A DNA stretch of 64,000 nt from Meghimatium bilineatum (lineage: Eukaryota; Mollusca; Gastropoda; Stylommatophora; Philomycidae): contig CM067306.1 in NCBI GenBank assembly GCA_034231615.1, positions 30,698,617-30,762,616 of the forward strand, given 5' to 3'. Shown piece after piece: positions 20,608-31,029 of this stretch (its first letter is position 1; each line of letters begins with the position of its first letter). The position numbers and the translations under genes were made by a program. Under the pieces are notes generated by a model. The model did no database searches. It worked only from the letters and a program-made list of their open reading frames with translations, and had not been told where the DNA came from.

Positions 20608-23600
20608 TCACTTATGCATGATCTTCATTTTTGGCATGCTGAGCATTGCCACCTCATCAGGAGATAGCAGGTAAGATGAAATCTCTGTCTCATCAAATTC
20701 TGAATCATTCAAATCAGGACTATCAAGGTCAACGTGTGACAAATTAATCACTTCTGGCAACAAAGTTTTATGTCTAGATTTTTTTAGAATAGACGGAAGT
20801 AGAACATCTTTCTGAGATGAATCATAACTGTTTCTTTTTGTGCGATGCTGATTTTTTGTTTGTCGTGCAGTTTTTCGTTTTGATTTATCATTTAACTCCT
20901 GGTCTGTTTCTGTAATGTTCTTATCCAAAATTCTGCTGTCAATATCATGTGACTTGAAAGCAAGCTGCATAAGACTGTTCTGAAAACTGAGAATATCATC
21001 TATGTACTTGTAGATGGTGGAGCGTTTTATATTTCTGGTAATTACCCATGGAATACTGCAAGCAAGTTTTAGAAAAAACCTGTAACACTCTGCCTGAAGC
21101 AACAGGGATATGTTTGGAAAGCTGAACATTTGTCTGAACGCTGTCATGCTAATAAAGCCTGCACATACATCTGAACTAACATAAGCATAATAGGCAGCAA
21201 TAATTATAAGCCCTTCCCTGGATCTACCTTGTGTAAGCCAAGCTTGTCTACATAGAAACAAAATATCTGTTACTTTTGACATAATTCTGGCATTGAATCC
21301 ACGATTAACAAGAAGATGTTCAATTTGAGTGCTTAAGGCCATGTGAGGAAGAGTAATGTTCAGACACTTTAACACAATTTTTTTCCCTTTCAAAAAAACT
21401 GAAAAATTGTCAACCAATTTGCGAAAGTGTATCAGAGTGATTGGGATATTATGTTGTCTGCACACAATGAAAACACAGGCGGCTGCAATATGTTCTTTGG
21501 TGGTGATATAGGCATACATAACTGGCGATCTGTCAAATACTTTATCAAACATTTCTATTGCTTCATCTTTGATAAAGTCTGTGAAACAGAGTTTATTATG
21601 AAGAAAAGCTATTTTCAGATGTCCAGCATCTTTACCATGCAGTTTTCTTTGCAGATTTGCATTCGCTGGAAGCGTCACAAAGCTATTTCTGTAAGATCGT
21701 GACATTATTTCAAATTCATCATTCATTAAAGATTCATTCCCAGCAACAGTTCCACAATCTTTGCACACCAAACGTTCATCTGCACCTAAACTGTCCATAC
21801 TAAGGTTTGTGCTGTGACATGACTTGCATGTGTTTACTGTTGGAGTACATTCAGAGTTCTTGCTTGCTGATTCTTTCTCATGCTGTGCTGTCATATTTTG
21901 TTCATTGTCAGCCATTTGACCTGATTCCAGCTCTTGACATTCAGGACATATATCTAACTGCACGTTGGCTGACAATCCATCTCCACAATACCTACAAGTC
22001 ACCTGTTCTTGTTTCACTCCGAGAAATTGAATTACATTTGTGTCAGGAGTCTGCAGATATAAGAAAATACTGTTTTGTGAGTGGGAGTGTATGAGCAGAT
22101 GTAAGAGTGGCTATGATAATGATGTAATAATCCCTTTATCTGTGAGCAGGTAGCTCTTGACAGCCTATAGCCTGTCTAATGAAAGCACAGGTTCATATCG
22201 GTGTAACTGAGGTAGCACCAAGACTCTTGAGGTCTAAAACGTATGGTTTTGTAGGGGTGGGGTTTATACAATGGTCCTACTAGATTTGATTTTCAGCAGA
22301 ATGCTGTCAAGAGAACAGAGATGCTTTGTGTTACTGTTTTGTGAAAATAAAACCAAACTCACCTGGAAATCAAACATTGGGATAATTCAAATTAAATCTT
22401 TAAAAAACTTACAAGCATGTCCTGGTGTGGGAACTCAAAAATACTAAAACAATTGTATAGGGGCCAGTCAGAACAACTATGGAATACGATTTGAAGTGTT
22501 GGGTTTCTGCTGCCATAACGAATATAGAAAAACTCAACATAATTTAAAACACGAGATTTAATTAATGCTTAGAGCAATGACCAAAACATTCCTGAAGTAT
22601 GTATATATGTATCTAGCAATAAATACATCAATGTGGTGACCTATAGGTGCATAGAATGAGTTTAAATAAATTTTTACGTGAAATTTGTTATCTAATATTA
22701 TCACATAATTTTTTTTGTAATGTATACTTCATTCTAATTTTTTTTTTTAAACAATTATCAGATACATGTTTAACCATATAGAAAATTCATTGCCGGACAT
22801 TTACATATATAATAAATATTATCAGAAGTATAATTAAATGATTCATAATAAAATTGATAACAGCAGTCATAGATAAAAATTCCTGCTGAAAAACAGGCTG
22901 GTAAAACTGCAGTTTTGCCGCTGTCCTACTAAGAGTTAATAGTGATCACCTGAAAATTCTGGGCACATCAATGGCTATTGCAGTAGACGTCGACAGGAAA
23001 ACCAGAATGATGTTTTATGTACCGTAAGTGTTCAAAGAATCGATCAGCAAGCTCCTAGCCAGTCTCACCTATGTACATCATGGTGCAGCGCTTGCAGATG
23101 ATGGCACAAATGATGTTGTGGGACACACACAAGAAACTCTCCTCAATGGTGAAGATGGCCTTGGAGGATGTGACGGACAGGTGTAGCATATAGAGTGTTT
23201 GCAGCTGATACTGCCATAATGATTTCTGATATCAGGCATAAGATGACTCCGGACCAGTAAATCCCTGATATTCTTGTCATGCCTGTGCACAACCAAAGCC
23301 TGTTGTAGAACACTTCATGTGTCTCAGGATCCGACTGGAGAAGAGGAAGGTGATGGAGTAGGATATATTTCTGTACATTTCCTGTTTGTGTCACCTCTGA
23401 CCTAATTTCTATCCTTCCGGCCACCCTCACATCTGACTAGACATGTGTACGCCAGTTATGTCGTCCCTGTTTGTCATTTTTAGATGTATGCATGAATATA
23501 ACCGTGATAAAGACCTTTTGGTCGAGATGTTGATTTGTGTGTGATTATGTGTCTTTCTAGTTATTAGCAAAACTTCATTACCCAGTTTCAAGCTTTACCT

Positions 23601-25400
23601 GTTGGATTCCATTTTTTATGCAATGAGTACATATTATACACTATCTGTTATTCACTAGGTCTAGAAGTTAGCAGTCCATATCAATGTATCCAATATATTA
23701 GACCTATTCTTTTTCTGTGTCATTTCATAATGTAACTAACATGTTCATATCATGTCATAAACAAACAAAACATGTCTACCTCACTTAAGTTATCAGCTAG
23801 ACCTGGTGGTCCTGCAACTTAGGGAAAAGTTGTGATGCCATATATCTTCTTCTTCTGCGTTCGTTCTCAAACTCCTGCAGATCAGCAGGATGTAGTCCGG
23901 AGAACGGAATGCGTTGTGGCATGGTTTACATCATTGCTGTGATATCTGCGCCTTTCGGCCTGACACATCCGACTTCAGCATGGCTTTGGGTCACTGACCC
24001 TATATGGGATGGGACAGCCAACTCCATCCCATAACCTCCTTAGTCGCCCTGTACGACATGCATGAAAGGTAAACAGTGTTGCTATTCTTTGCCCCCCTTT
24101 CTGGCCCTGACAACACACGGGTGAGACGCCATATATGAAACCTATTACCAGCGTTCTTTGTCAACACAAACAGCATTGTCTTTGACATGCCAGACACTGG
24201 ACAGTCATAAAGACCTAGTATTTCTATCACCTGTCACATTGACTAACGGAGCAAGATCTTTATCTGATATCCCAAGAATTCCTCATCGGAATCAGAATAC
24301 ATTAAAATTTCACTAAAAATGATGACAATTTCAACAGATACCTTTTGATCAAAACAGACCAGTTTAAATATTAGACCTACAAATTCGATCCACTTCCTCC
24401 TTCAGAACGAAATGTTAGAAAAGGAAGTGCAATAAGACTACAGATAGGTGACGCCATAACTGGTCACACGAGTATAAAAATCTTGTAGTTCCTCATCAAT
24501 AAATGAGTGCATAGCAACGGGCAGTAGTCAGTGGTTAAGTAATTACCTATACTGCAAGAGGCTCACAGTCAAGATAAGGGCTAGTACCCGAGGGCACAGG
24601 GGCAATGGCATCAAATTACATAAGACAAGTTCACTGGAAGCAGAACACCTCATACGAGATTAACAGTCGATCCAAATCTATGTGCCTGCTCATCTTTTCC
24701 TCTGAAGCTGTCACCCAGGGATACATTTCGACCTTCAAAGCCCAAGAGCACAATGGCCGATAAATCGTCACAGCGTAGGGCTTATAGCTAATACTCATTT
24801 ATGTCTGGTGACAGGTAAGAAGCCTGTCACAAGCTAGGGAAGCTCTGAAATACAAGCATGCCAAAAATGGATATGCCGCGCTGAAAGGTGCAAAATAATG
24901 CAGTTCTGCTGTGAAACTAGCAGCACAACGTACTTCATACTCCCTGCGGAAATCACACAAACTTTGTGCTGGTTATCTGAGAGAGAACGCAGAAGTAGGG
25001 TTACACCTAGACTGTCTGCAGTAAAGAAGACATGTTTTCTGAATTAATTTGGACCCATTCGTTATGTTTTTGATTATTGTTTGGCTTCTGGTTGGCCACT
25101 ATTTATACACTTAGCTATTTTTGGCATGTGATTCTAATTATATAAATATTGACCAACCGGATGCCCAACACTAGGCCCCATCTGGTTACGTGACAATTCT
25201 AGATAACAGGTCTTTAGTACTGTGTCAACTGTCATGGTTAAACTAATAACAGTTCGCTATAAGTCCTTGTAACTTACATCCTCTGCCTTGACAGCTGAAG
25301 CAACAGTCCCACACTCAATGCATATTTTTTGTACACTGCCTCCCTCAATATCTTCCTCTATGATAGCAAACTCACCGCATGATAAACAGCTCACTGGCAT
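20608..25400 (-). CDS. BRF2: BRF2-like TFIIIB subunit (TFIIB-related factor)
   Basis: Two coding exons on the minus strand: 25400-25278 (ATG, 41 codons, donor GAT|gtaagt) and 22050-20608 (acceptor ctgcag|ACT, stop), joined in phase 0 to give 521 residues; human BRF2 has 419. BRF2 recruits RNA polymerase III to type 3 promoters such as U6. Cys pairs at 5/8 with 27/30 (exon 1), 60/63 with 76/79, and 116/119 with 137/140 form three zinc-ribbon candidates; the last is in the usual place before the cyclin folds. Two cyclin repeats follow (about 185-275 and 290-390), with the BRF2-like CRQHNIPITL. The C-terminus keeps LLPSILKKS and the acidic NDSEFDETEISSYLLSPDEV, matching human BRF2. A tttttccag acceptor just upstream of the ATG (about 25417) suggests a 5' UTR intron. 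The 3.2 kb intron holds repeats only. Confidence 0.93.
22105..22260 (+). mobile_element. L-R2 LINE 3' UTR fragment in BRF2 intron
   Basis: 'gtgagcaggtagctcttgac', 'atagcctgtctaatgaaagc' and 'gtgtaactgaggtagcacc' match the 3' regions of L-R2 copies at 57190-57240 and 60285-60380. It contains no coding sequence. Confidence 0.6.
22260..22955. other. BRF2 intron, nothing recognised
   Basis: AT-rich intron sequence with a T-run at 22738-22748. No gene or element ends are visible. Confidence 0.45.
22960..23440 (-). mobile_element. Penelope-like/GIY-YIG element C-terminal relic
   Basis: The minus strand reads LVVHRHDKNIRDLLVRSHL, then ISCKHSICYTC, then, after a frame change, VSHNIICAIICKRC and MYIGETG*ELADRFFEHLR. 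The order 'RNLRDLLVRSKL...C..C..C...F..C...N..Y.I.C..C...YIGETGR.L.DRF.EH' is that of the connector and GIY-YIG nuclease domain of Penelope-like elements. It has at least one stop and one frameshift. A second relic is at 33790-34735. Confidence 0.75.
23847..24125 (-). mobile_element. SINE-A, near full-length reference copy
   Basis: Read on the minus strand: 'gggcaaagaatagcaacact', 'ctttcatgcatgtcgtacag', 'ggcgactaaggaggttatgg', 'gatggagttggctgtcccat', 'gtcggatgtgtcaggccgaa', 'gcagatatcacagcaatgat', 'caacgcattccgttctccgg', 'actacatcctgctgatctgc', 'gagtttgagaacgaacgcag' and an AAGAAGAAG tail. It is about 275 bp with no coding capacity and no convincing box A/B. This copy is the best template for the family in the window. 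Confidence 0.88.
24125..25270. other. BRF2 intron, no repeat or gene identified
   Basis: Somewhat less AT-rich than its surroundings (24380-25000). I looked for additional BRF2 exons here and saw no stretch with splice sites and zinc-ribbon or cyclin coding. Confidence 0.45.
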
Positions 25401-25740
25401 TCTTTGTTGTCAGGATCTGGAAAAATGTATCAAATAGTTTTGAGATAAAATTATCAGAATTTTGGAAATCTGACAAAATAAAATATATGGGCCATGGTAA
25501 CACGAGTAAGACAAATAATATGTACAAAAATCAGTTATGAAGTAGTGTTACCAAAGGACTGAAAGAAATAAGAAACATTGTCCCATCTGATTCAGTCCTT
25601 TAATACTGGTAACACTACATTATGACTTTTGTTCATCTTATCTGTTTCATTCGGTCCTTTAGCAGCAACACATTATGACGTATTCATATTACTTACCCCA
25701 TTCAGTCCTTTAGTAACATTACATTATGACGTGTTCATCT

Positions 25741-26014
25741 TCTTCTTCTTTCGTTCACTTGAAACATGTCTATATCTGTAATTCTGTCTCCTTAATAAAA
25801 CTCACTGTCTTTTGTAGTTCATACAGTATCCCATAGAGCTTTGATTCCAGTGTTGTTTCCTCTGGCCAATATGTCTGCCTCAGCGTTTCATGCTCAGAAC
25901 ACTCTTGAAGTATATGTTTGGCACTCTGTGCTGCATGTCCACATGGCCGTGTTGCCAATCTTGAACTTTGTATACATGTGACTGTGGAGTCGGTTATGTC
26001 CTGTTCTGAGACGC
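25741..26014 (-). mobile_element. L-R1 LINE, 5'-truncated copy with target duplication
   Basis: The 12-bp direct repeat ACGTGTTCATCT flanks it at 25729-25740 and 26015-26026. On the minus strand it encodes CGHAAQSAKHILQECSEHE and KLYGILYELQKTVSFIKETE before a stop, then GTGAACGAAAGAAGAAGAAG as the 3' tail. It is the C-terminal domain of the RNase H LINE, 274 bp long, inserted into one unit of the 51-bp array. Confidence 0.9.
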
Positions 26015-26219
26015 ACGTGTTCATCTTACTTACCCCATTCAGTCCTTTAGCAGCATTACATTATGACGTGTTCATATTACTTACCCCATTCAGTCCTTTA
26101 GTTACATTATATTATGATGTGTGTTAATCCTACTTGTCTCAGTTCTTTAGTAAAACTAGGCTATGATTTTTGTTCATCTTACTTGCCCCTTTCAGTCCTT
26201 TAGTAATACTTAGAGTGTC

Positions 26220-26527
26220 ATTAAGATATAAAATTAGAAATAATAACATCAAACATAACCAAAACAATACCAGTATTGGAACACATCAAAAGACAACATA
26301 TCAAGTGGTTTTCACACACTTCCAGATTACCAACAGACAGCATGCCACAGATGGCCATGACACAGACATAACAGCTATAAAGCCAGAGACAGACCATGTA
26401 AAGGATCAGGAAATCAAAGAAGCCACAGGAACAAGCGTACAAACAATACAGGAAGGTCATCTCCAGAGAACTCTTCTACCACTGATGCCACAAGGCAAAC
26501 AAGGGATACAACGTATAGATAGATAGT
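26220..26527 (+). mobile_element. L-W LINE C-terminal relic
   Basis: It contains PVLEHIKRQHIKWFSHTSRL in one frame and then degenerates, ending in a 'tagatagatag' microsatellite-like tail at 26515-26527. It sits between units of the 51-bp array. No certain target duplication was found. Confidence 0.65.
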
Positions 26528-26644
26528 AACTCTGGATTATGACTTGTGTTCATCTTACTTGTCTCATTCAGTCCTTTAGTAACACTAGGTTATGACTTGT
26601 GTTCATACAGAAAGCAGAAAAATCAGAGTTTCCTAGTGTGGCTT

Positions 26645-26925
26645 GTTTTGTGTTCATTTTCAAACTCCTGCAGATTAGCAGGATGTTATATGAAGAATGG
26701 AATGCATTGTTCATGGTTTACAGGTTAGCTGCAGTATCTGCACTTTTTGGCATGACATATCTGGCTTTAGCATAGCTTCTGGGTCACTTTGACCCTCTAT
26801 GGAATGGAACAGCCAACTCCACTCCTAAAACTTTTTTAGTCATCTCTTATAATGTACTTCCATTTAACAGTATTGCTATTCTTTGCTCCCATTTTGGGCC
26901 CAGCAACAACCAGATGAGTCATCAA
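26645..26925 (-). mobile_element. SINE-A, diverged full-length copy
   Basis: It aligns along its length with 23847-24125, from 'ttcaaactcctgcagattag' through 'catggtttacag', 'gacatatctggctttagcat', 'gggtcactttgacc' and 'tatggaatggaacagcc' to 'tgctattctttgctccc'. The AAG tail has been lost. Confidence 0.82.
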
Positions 26926-26959
26926 TAAGACTTGTCTGACTGAATAAGTTCAGAAACAG

Positions 26960-27520
26960 ATTACATGTATGTTTACCAAGAACATCAGACCAAGAAATTA
27001 ACAAAAGCCCTGGAGAAGAAATTAAATTCATTTGAAAATAAATGTCTTAGAAAGTGCAACAAGCAAGTACGAGAAGACAACAGCAATAATTTAATATTTT
27101 GAGGTAATTTCAACAAGTGAAAATATGAGGAATTACTAGTACTAGTAGTGTAGCAGAACAAGCTGGTTAAAAAATAGAAATAAGCCTACCACAGAACAGG
27201 GATGCTGGGGTAAAAAGAAAATTTTTGTTTTAAAACTCGACCAGATACTGAGAAAGTCGAGGACAACACCAGACAGCAATCTCCAACAGTACAATAAGTA
27301 TAGTTATATCGGGCCTACTACTTAGAATTGAATGAATGAATACACCTACTGAACTGAGTCCACAGTGATACTGCCATTACAAAATAATGGATAGTCGGGA
27401 TAGATGGCAAAAAAGGAAGACCAAGAGCCTAGAGACTCTTCCGTCTTCACAGAACCACCATCGAAGAAAGTATGAGTATCAAATTAGTATCAACAGTATG
27501 ACTATATGTCACAGCATGAA
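26960..27520 (+). mobile_element. L-M LINE C-terminal fragments
   Basis: KALEKKLNSFENKCLRK near 27000-27055 and a RDRWQKRKTKS / GRPRA-like piece near 27398-27470 correspond to the two halves of the LINE tail seen more completely at 50000-50930. Stops and a 'ctagtactagtagtg' microsatellite interrupt it. Confidence 0.55.
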
Positions 27521-27599
27521 AGAATGTATTTCAGCAGCATGCAAGAATTACAGTACACACTTAACACACTGGCGCACGCTGTAGGCTTACACACTGTAA

Positions 27600-27930
27600 G
27601 TTCTTTAACACAACAGCGTACTTAGCCGTACTACGGTACTCAACACACTCATGATTGTGATGCATCAATTCGCAAACAGTACGCACCGCACACTGAATTC
27701 GGTGTATACCGTAGGCCTAGTTGTTATCCTAGTACTAGATAAGATAAATGTTTCAATTTTACACGGTGGCGAGGACCAACTGTGTCCAGTACTACATGGC
27801 ATTCAAATGATAACGACAGCAACACTTAGTTTTTTATTTTCACCTTGGGTGCTTCGAGCGATCAGACGACGTTAGCAACAATAGCTGGGAGTGGGACTAG
27901 GAGGAGTCAGTGTTGCCAATTCGTTTCGTT
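27600..27930. other. Less AT-rich unique stretch
   Basis: No gene recognised. CpG and GC content are higher than in the surroundings, which could mark a promoter, but no ORF, splice structure or known motif supports that. Confidence 0.3.
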
Positions 27931-27934
27931 GAAA

Positions 27935-28025
27935 AAACCAATTTTAATAACCACTGGAAAGATCAAGGGGAAAAGAAATCGGGGACGAGTCGGGACGACA
28001 AAGAGAAAAGTTACAATGTTTCTCA
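27935..28025 (+). mobile_element. RTE LINE fragment
   Basis: 'taataaccactggaaagatc' and 'gacaaagagaaaagtta' match 39588-39646 of the large RTE copy; translation gives LITTGKIKGKRNRG. It is a short remnant. Confidence 0.7.
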
Positions 28026-28059
28026 AATAATATCTAGACTTACGTAAAACACCGGTTTA

Positions 28060-28325
28060 TATATCGCTTCAATGTAAACATGTTTCACGCAGATACCTTG
28101 TATTGATTGTCAAATAATGACGTATACATGTAAATTTAAGTAGGAAGCATGAGGATAAATGAAAAGCGATTCGGAGCTGCTAAAAGTTTTAAACAGACCT
28201 GATTCCATTCCCGTCAGTTGTCAGAATTATTTTCATTTATCCTCATGCTTCCTACTTGAATTTACTTGTATAAGATATTATTTGAAGCAGCATTGTTCTG
28301 TCTCTATGTTATTTATGTTTACAAG
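28060..28325. repeat. Long hairpin-forming inverted repeat
   Basis: The arms at about 28114-28161 and 28228-28273 are inverted copies of roughly 45 bp with very few mismatches (gtaggaagcatgaggataaa on the left). Weaker inverted homology continues outward (TCAAATAAT, GTAAACAT), for about 100 bp per arm. The ~66-bp loop (gctgctaaaagttttaaac, cattcccgtcagttg) is a direct copy of sequence at 28552-28610. Confidence 0.85.
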
Positions 28326-28419
28326 AAGACCTATTGACCCTTGTGTACGAATGTGCATGTTCTATGTTTGTGTTCCTGAGGATACTTTAATACTTGTACG
28401 GGATGTTCGTTGATGTTGT

Positions 28420-28635
28420 AATAGTCCTTGTTTCGACTGGTCTGTTCTCAGTGACTAGAGTACACAGGCTGAAGGTCTTGACGAGACCACATCTTTTTTG
28501 TTTAGGATGTGGTTGGTCAAGTACGGGAAACCTGTTTACTTGTGTTGCGAAGCGATTCAGTGCTGCTAGAATAGACCTGTTTCAATTCCCGTCAGTTGTA
28601 AGAATTATTGATATTGTTACCTAAGCAAACTAACT
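28420..28635. mobile_element. Probable SINE-D remnant
   Basis: 'cctaagcaaactaactatca' + 'acaag' at 28620-28645 is identical to a segment at 33146-33170 in the SINE-D relic. The upstream 'attcccgtcagttg' part is shared with the hairpin loop at 28060-28325. No complete tRNA-like head remains. Confidence 0.45.
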
Positions 28636-28709
28636 ATCAACAAGCACTAAAATTTGAAGGAAAAAAAACATAAATCATTTTTTTCATTAAAATGTTACAA
28701 GATATCACA

Positions 28710-28975
28710 TTATAATAATTTAAAAACTATATAATTATAGTTAATATTATATAGGCATATCAAGTGACATTCTTTCCAGAGCGTTGTCTTCGTCTTGGAT
28801 ACTCTGAACGTCTCTCTGTCCCTGGCAAGAAGGCCTGCATTCGCCAGAGACATATGCATATACTCTTTGATGTTGCTGGCCCATCGTCTACTTGACATCC
28901 TCTTCTTCTCTCATCTGGTACTCTGCCCTCCAGAATCAGCTTCTTGATACCATATAGCCGCTTTGTGTCCATAAT
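28710..28975 (-). mobile_element. L-W-like LINE C-terminal fragment
   Basis: On the minus strand: YGIKKLILEGRVPDERRRG, then in another frame RRWASNIKEYMHMSLANAG and ARDRETFR. It is a relative of 12243-12470 (RWTDDIKDNMNTSLENAS). A frameshift separates the two halves. Confidence 0.75.
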
Positions 28976-29199
28976 ACTGTAGCTTTTTCATATGATGGTA
29001 TTTAGAAGCCACCCTTCATTTAGTTTCAGTAATTTCAATGTTTTTCTTTTTCTCTGATCTTTCTGTGGCACTTCATTATTTAATATTATAATTAATATTA
29101 TTGTAAATGGCATATGCGAAATCAGTCATACAATATTTTCTCATTTTCTGTAGATGTTTTCTGCTGTATTTAGTGTTACTAACTCACTTGTAGGTACAC

Positions 29200-29790
29200 C
29201 AATTCAAATATTTAGTTACACCGATTACAGCAGATGGAAGATGTTAAACAGAAATAAGAAGCAGAATAGGACAGGCAAAAACAACATTCAGAAAAATGAA
29301 AAATATAGGCCCTATTGTGTAATATGACCTTGTCATTAGAGGTGAGAAAGAGTTCTGCATTGCTATATAACCCCTATACTAACATATGGGTGCAAGTCTT
29401 GGACAATAAACAAACTGGAAAGTGGGAGATTATAGGCAATATAGATGTGGTTCTATAGAAGAATGCTGAGAATACCATGGGCTGCCAGAAAAACTAATGT
29501 AGAGGTGTTGAAAGAGTCAAATGTGAAACGGACTTTAATCAATAATATAAGAAAATGGCAATCTTCTTTTTTAGCCACTTCATGAGACAGGCAGGTTTGG
29601 AGAACTTAGTCACAACAGGCAAAATTAAAGGCAACAGAGACAGAGGGCGACAACGTGAGAAAATATTAGACAGTTTGACAACCTGGCACGGCAAGAAAAC
29701 AACAACGACCGTGATACATAATACTCTGGACAGAGAGCTGTGTAGAGCCATGACCGCCTACGCCAGCCGGCATGGCACTTGATGATGATG
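29200..29790 (+). mobile_element. RTE LINE 3' copy, plus orientation
   Basis: It encodes MWFYRRMLRIPWAARKTNVE, NNIRKWQS, TTGKIKGNRDRGRQREKILD and ends AYASRHGT-stop, then TGATGATGA. RRMLRIPW...TGKI.G.R.RGRQR...AYA..HGT is the standard RTE ORF C-terminus and a short TGATGA repeat is a typical RTE 3' end. Stops and frameshifts are present upstream. Confidence 0.85.
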
Positions 29791-30059
29791 AACTCACTTG
29801 TATCAAAAGGCAAATGCCTACCATTCGTACCCCCCCCCCCCCCCAAATTAACGAAAAGAGACTTTTAAGAAAGGTGCTAACTGTATTCAGAAAAATGTAG
29901 CAAGATTTGACATTATAATTCCTAACTATTAGTTAATACTAGAAATAGGTCGATTCCAGATCTGCCATATTTAAGTAAAAAAACAAACTCTCCATCAATG
30001 TGTGTAGCTTTCACTGGTTGTACTTATATGTAAAGGTTGTAGAATAATAATAATCATCA

Positions 30060-30415
30060 TCAGGTGCCATGCCGGGTGGCGTAGGCGGTCATGGCTCTCC
30101 ACAGCTCTCTGTCCAGAGTATTATGTATAACGGTCGTTGTTGTTTTCTTGCCGTGCCAGGTTGTCAAACTGTCTAATATTTTCTCATGTTGTTGCCCTCT
30201 GTCTCTGTTGCCTTTAATCTTGCCTGTTGTGATAATGTTCTCCAAACCTGCCTGTCTCATGAATTGACCAAAAAAAGAAGTCCGTTTCACATTTGACTCT
30301 TTCAACACCTCTACATTAGTTTTTCTGGCAGCCCATGGTATTCTCAGCATTCTTCTATAGAACCACATCTCTATTGCCTATAATTTCTCACTTTCCAGTT
30401 TGTTTATTGTCCGGC
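30060..30415 (-). mobile_element. RTE LINE 3' copy, minus orientation
   Basis: The minus strand is open for 102 codons: the same C-terminus as 29200-29790 (RRMLRIPWAARKTNVEVLKE, ...AYATRHGT) and a CATCATCA-complement tail. Relative to that copy it lacks about 10 codons (the LINNIRKWQS segment). The two copies face each other tail to tail across 270 bp. Confidence 0.87.
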
Positions 30416-30432
30416 TATATGAACGTCTATTG

Positions 30433-30643
30433 CAGGGGTATTCATTTGGTGGCCCGCGGGCCAAATGCGGCCCGTGGAGGCCTAGTAAGTGGCCCTCTGA
30501 TCATTGCTAAAACAGTGAAATAAAGTTATAAAAAAAACTAAATATATAAAATCATTCAATGTGTTTTTTTAAATAAATCTGGCCCGTGATGATCCCCATT
30601 TTCTACATTTTGGCCCCCGAGTAAATATAATTGAATAGCCCTG
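30433..30643. mobile_element. hAT-type MITE
   Basis: It starts CAGGGGTATTCA and ends TGAATAGCCCTG, a near-perfect 12-bp terminal inverted repeat. Eight-base flanks GTCTATTG (30425-30432) and GTCTATAG (30644-30651) differ at one position, as expected for an aged hAT target duplication. The interior has paired 'ggcccgcgggcc' and 'tctggcccgtga' motifs and no coding sequence. Confidence 0.9.
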
Positions 30644-31029
30644 GTCTATAGTGTCGTTCTTTTTGTGGTATATACCTATCATCCTATGTGGTCTTTATAA
30701 AAGTGTTTTATTCGAAACATCGATTTGTGTGTGAGTTATTATGTGTGTTTCCAGTGATTAGCAAAACTTCATTGCCCTGTTCCTAGCTTTACCTATTATA
30801 CATAATGTACATGTTTTAAAGTGGAGAGATTGAAAGATATCGAGATAGGGCATATATACTATTACACACAAAAAACATAAGAAAGATGAACAATAATTCA
30901 GGAAACAAATACAAAAAAGTCTTTCATACTCAGGAATGATGCAAAATCAACAGAAGTAGGTATATATTTGTGCGTAAGTGGACATTGTTTCCTACGCATT
31001 GTATATTATTTAAGCCATTCCACGATGCC

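Larger units (their letters stand above)
25545..26620. repeat. 51-bp minisatellite upstream of BRF2, interrupted by LINE pieces
   Basis: The unit is about 51 bp (tatgacgtgttcatcttact + taccccattcagtcctttag + taacattaca). It runs 25545-25740, 26015-26215 and 26530-26620. The gaps are an L-R1 LINE tail (25741-26014) and an L-W fragment (26220-26527). Its left edge begins about 145 bp upstream of the BRF2 start codon. Confidence 0.88.

Noticed and set aside
27600-27930. CpG-rich promoter island
   Set aside because: Less AT-rich but no flanking first exon or transcript signal could be identified.
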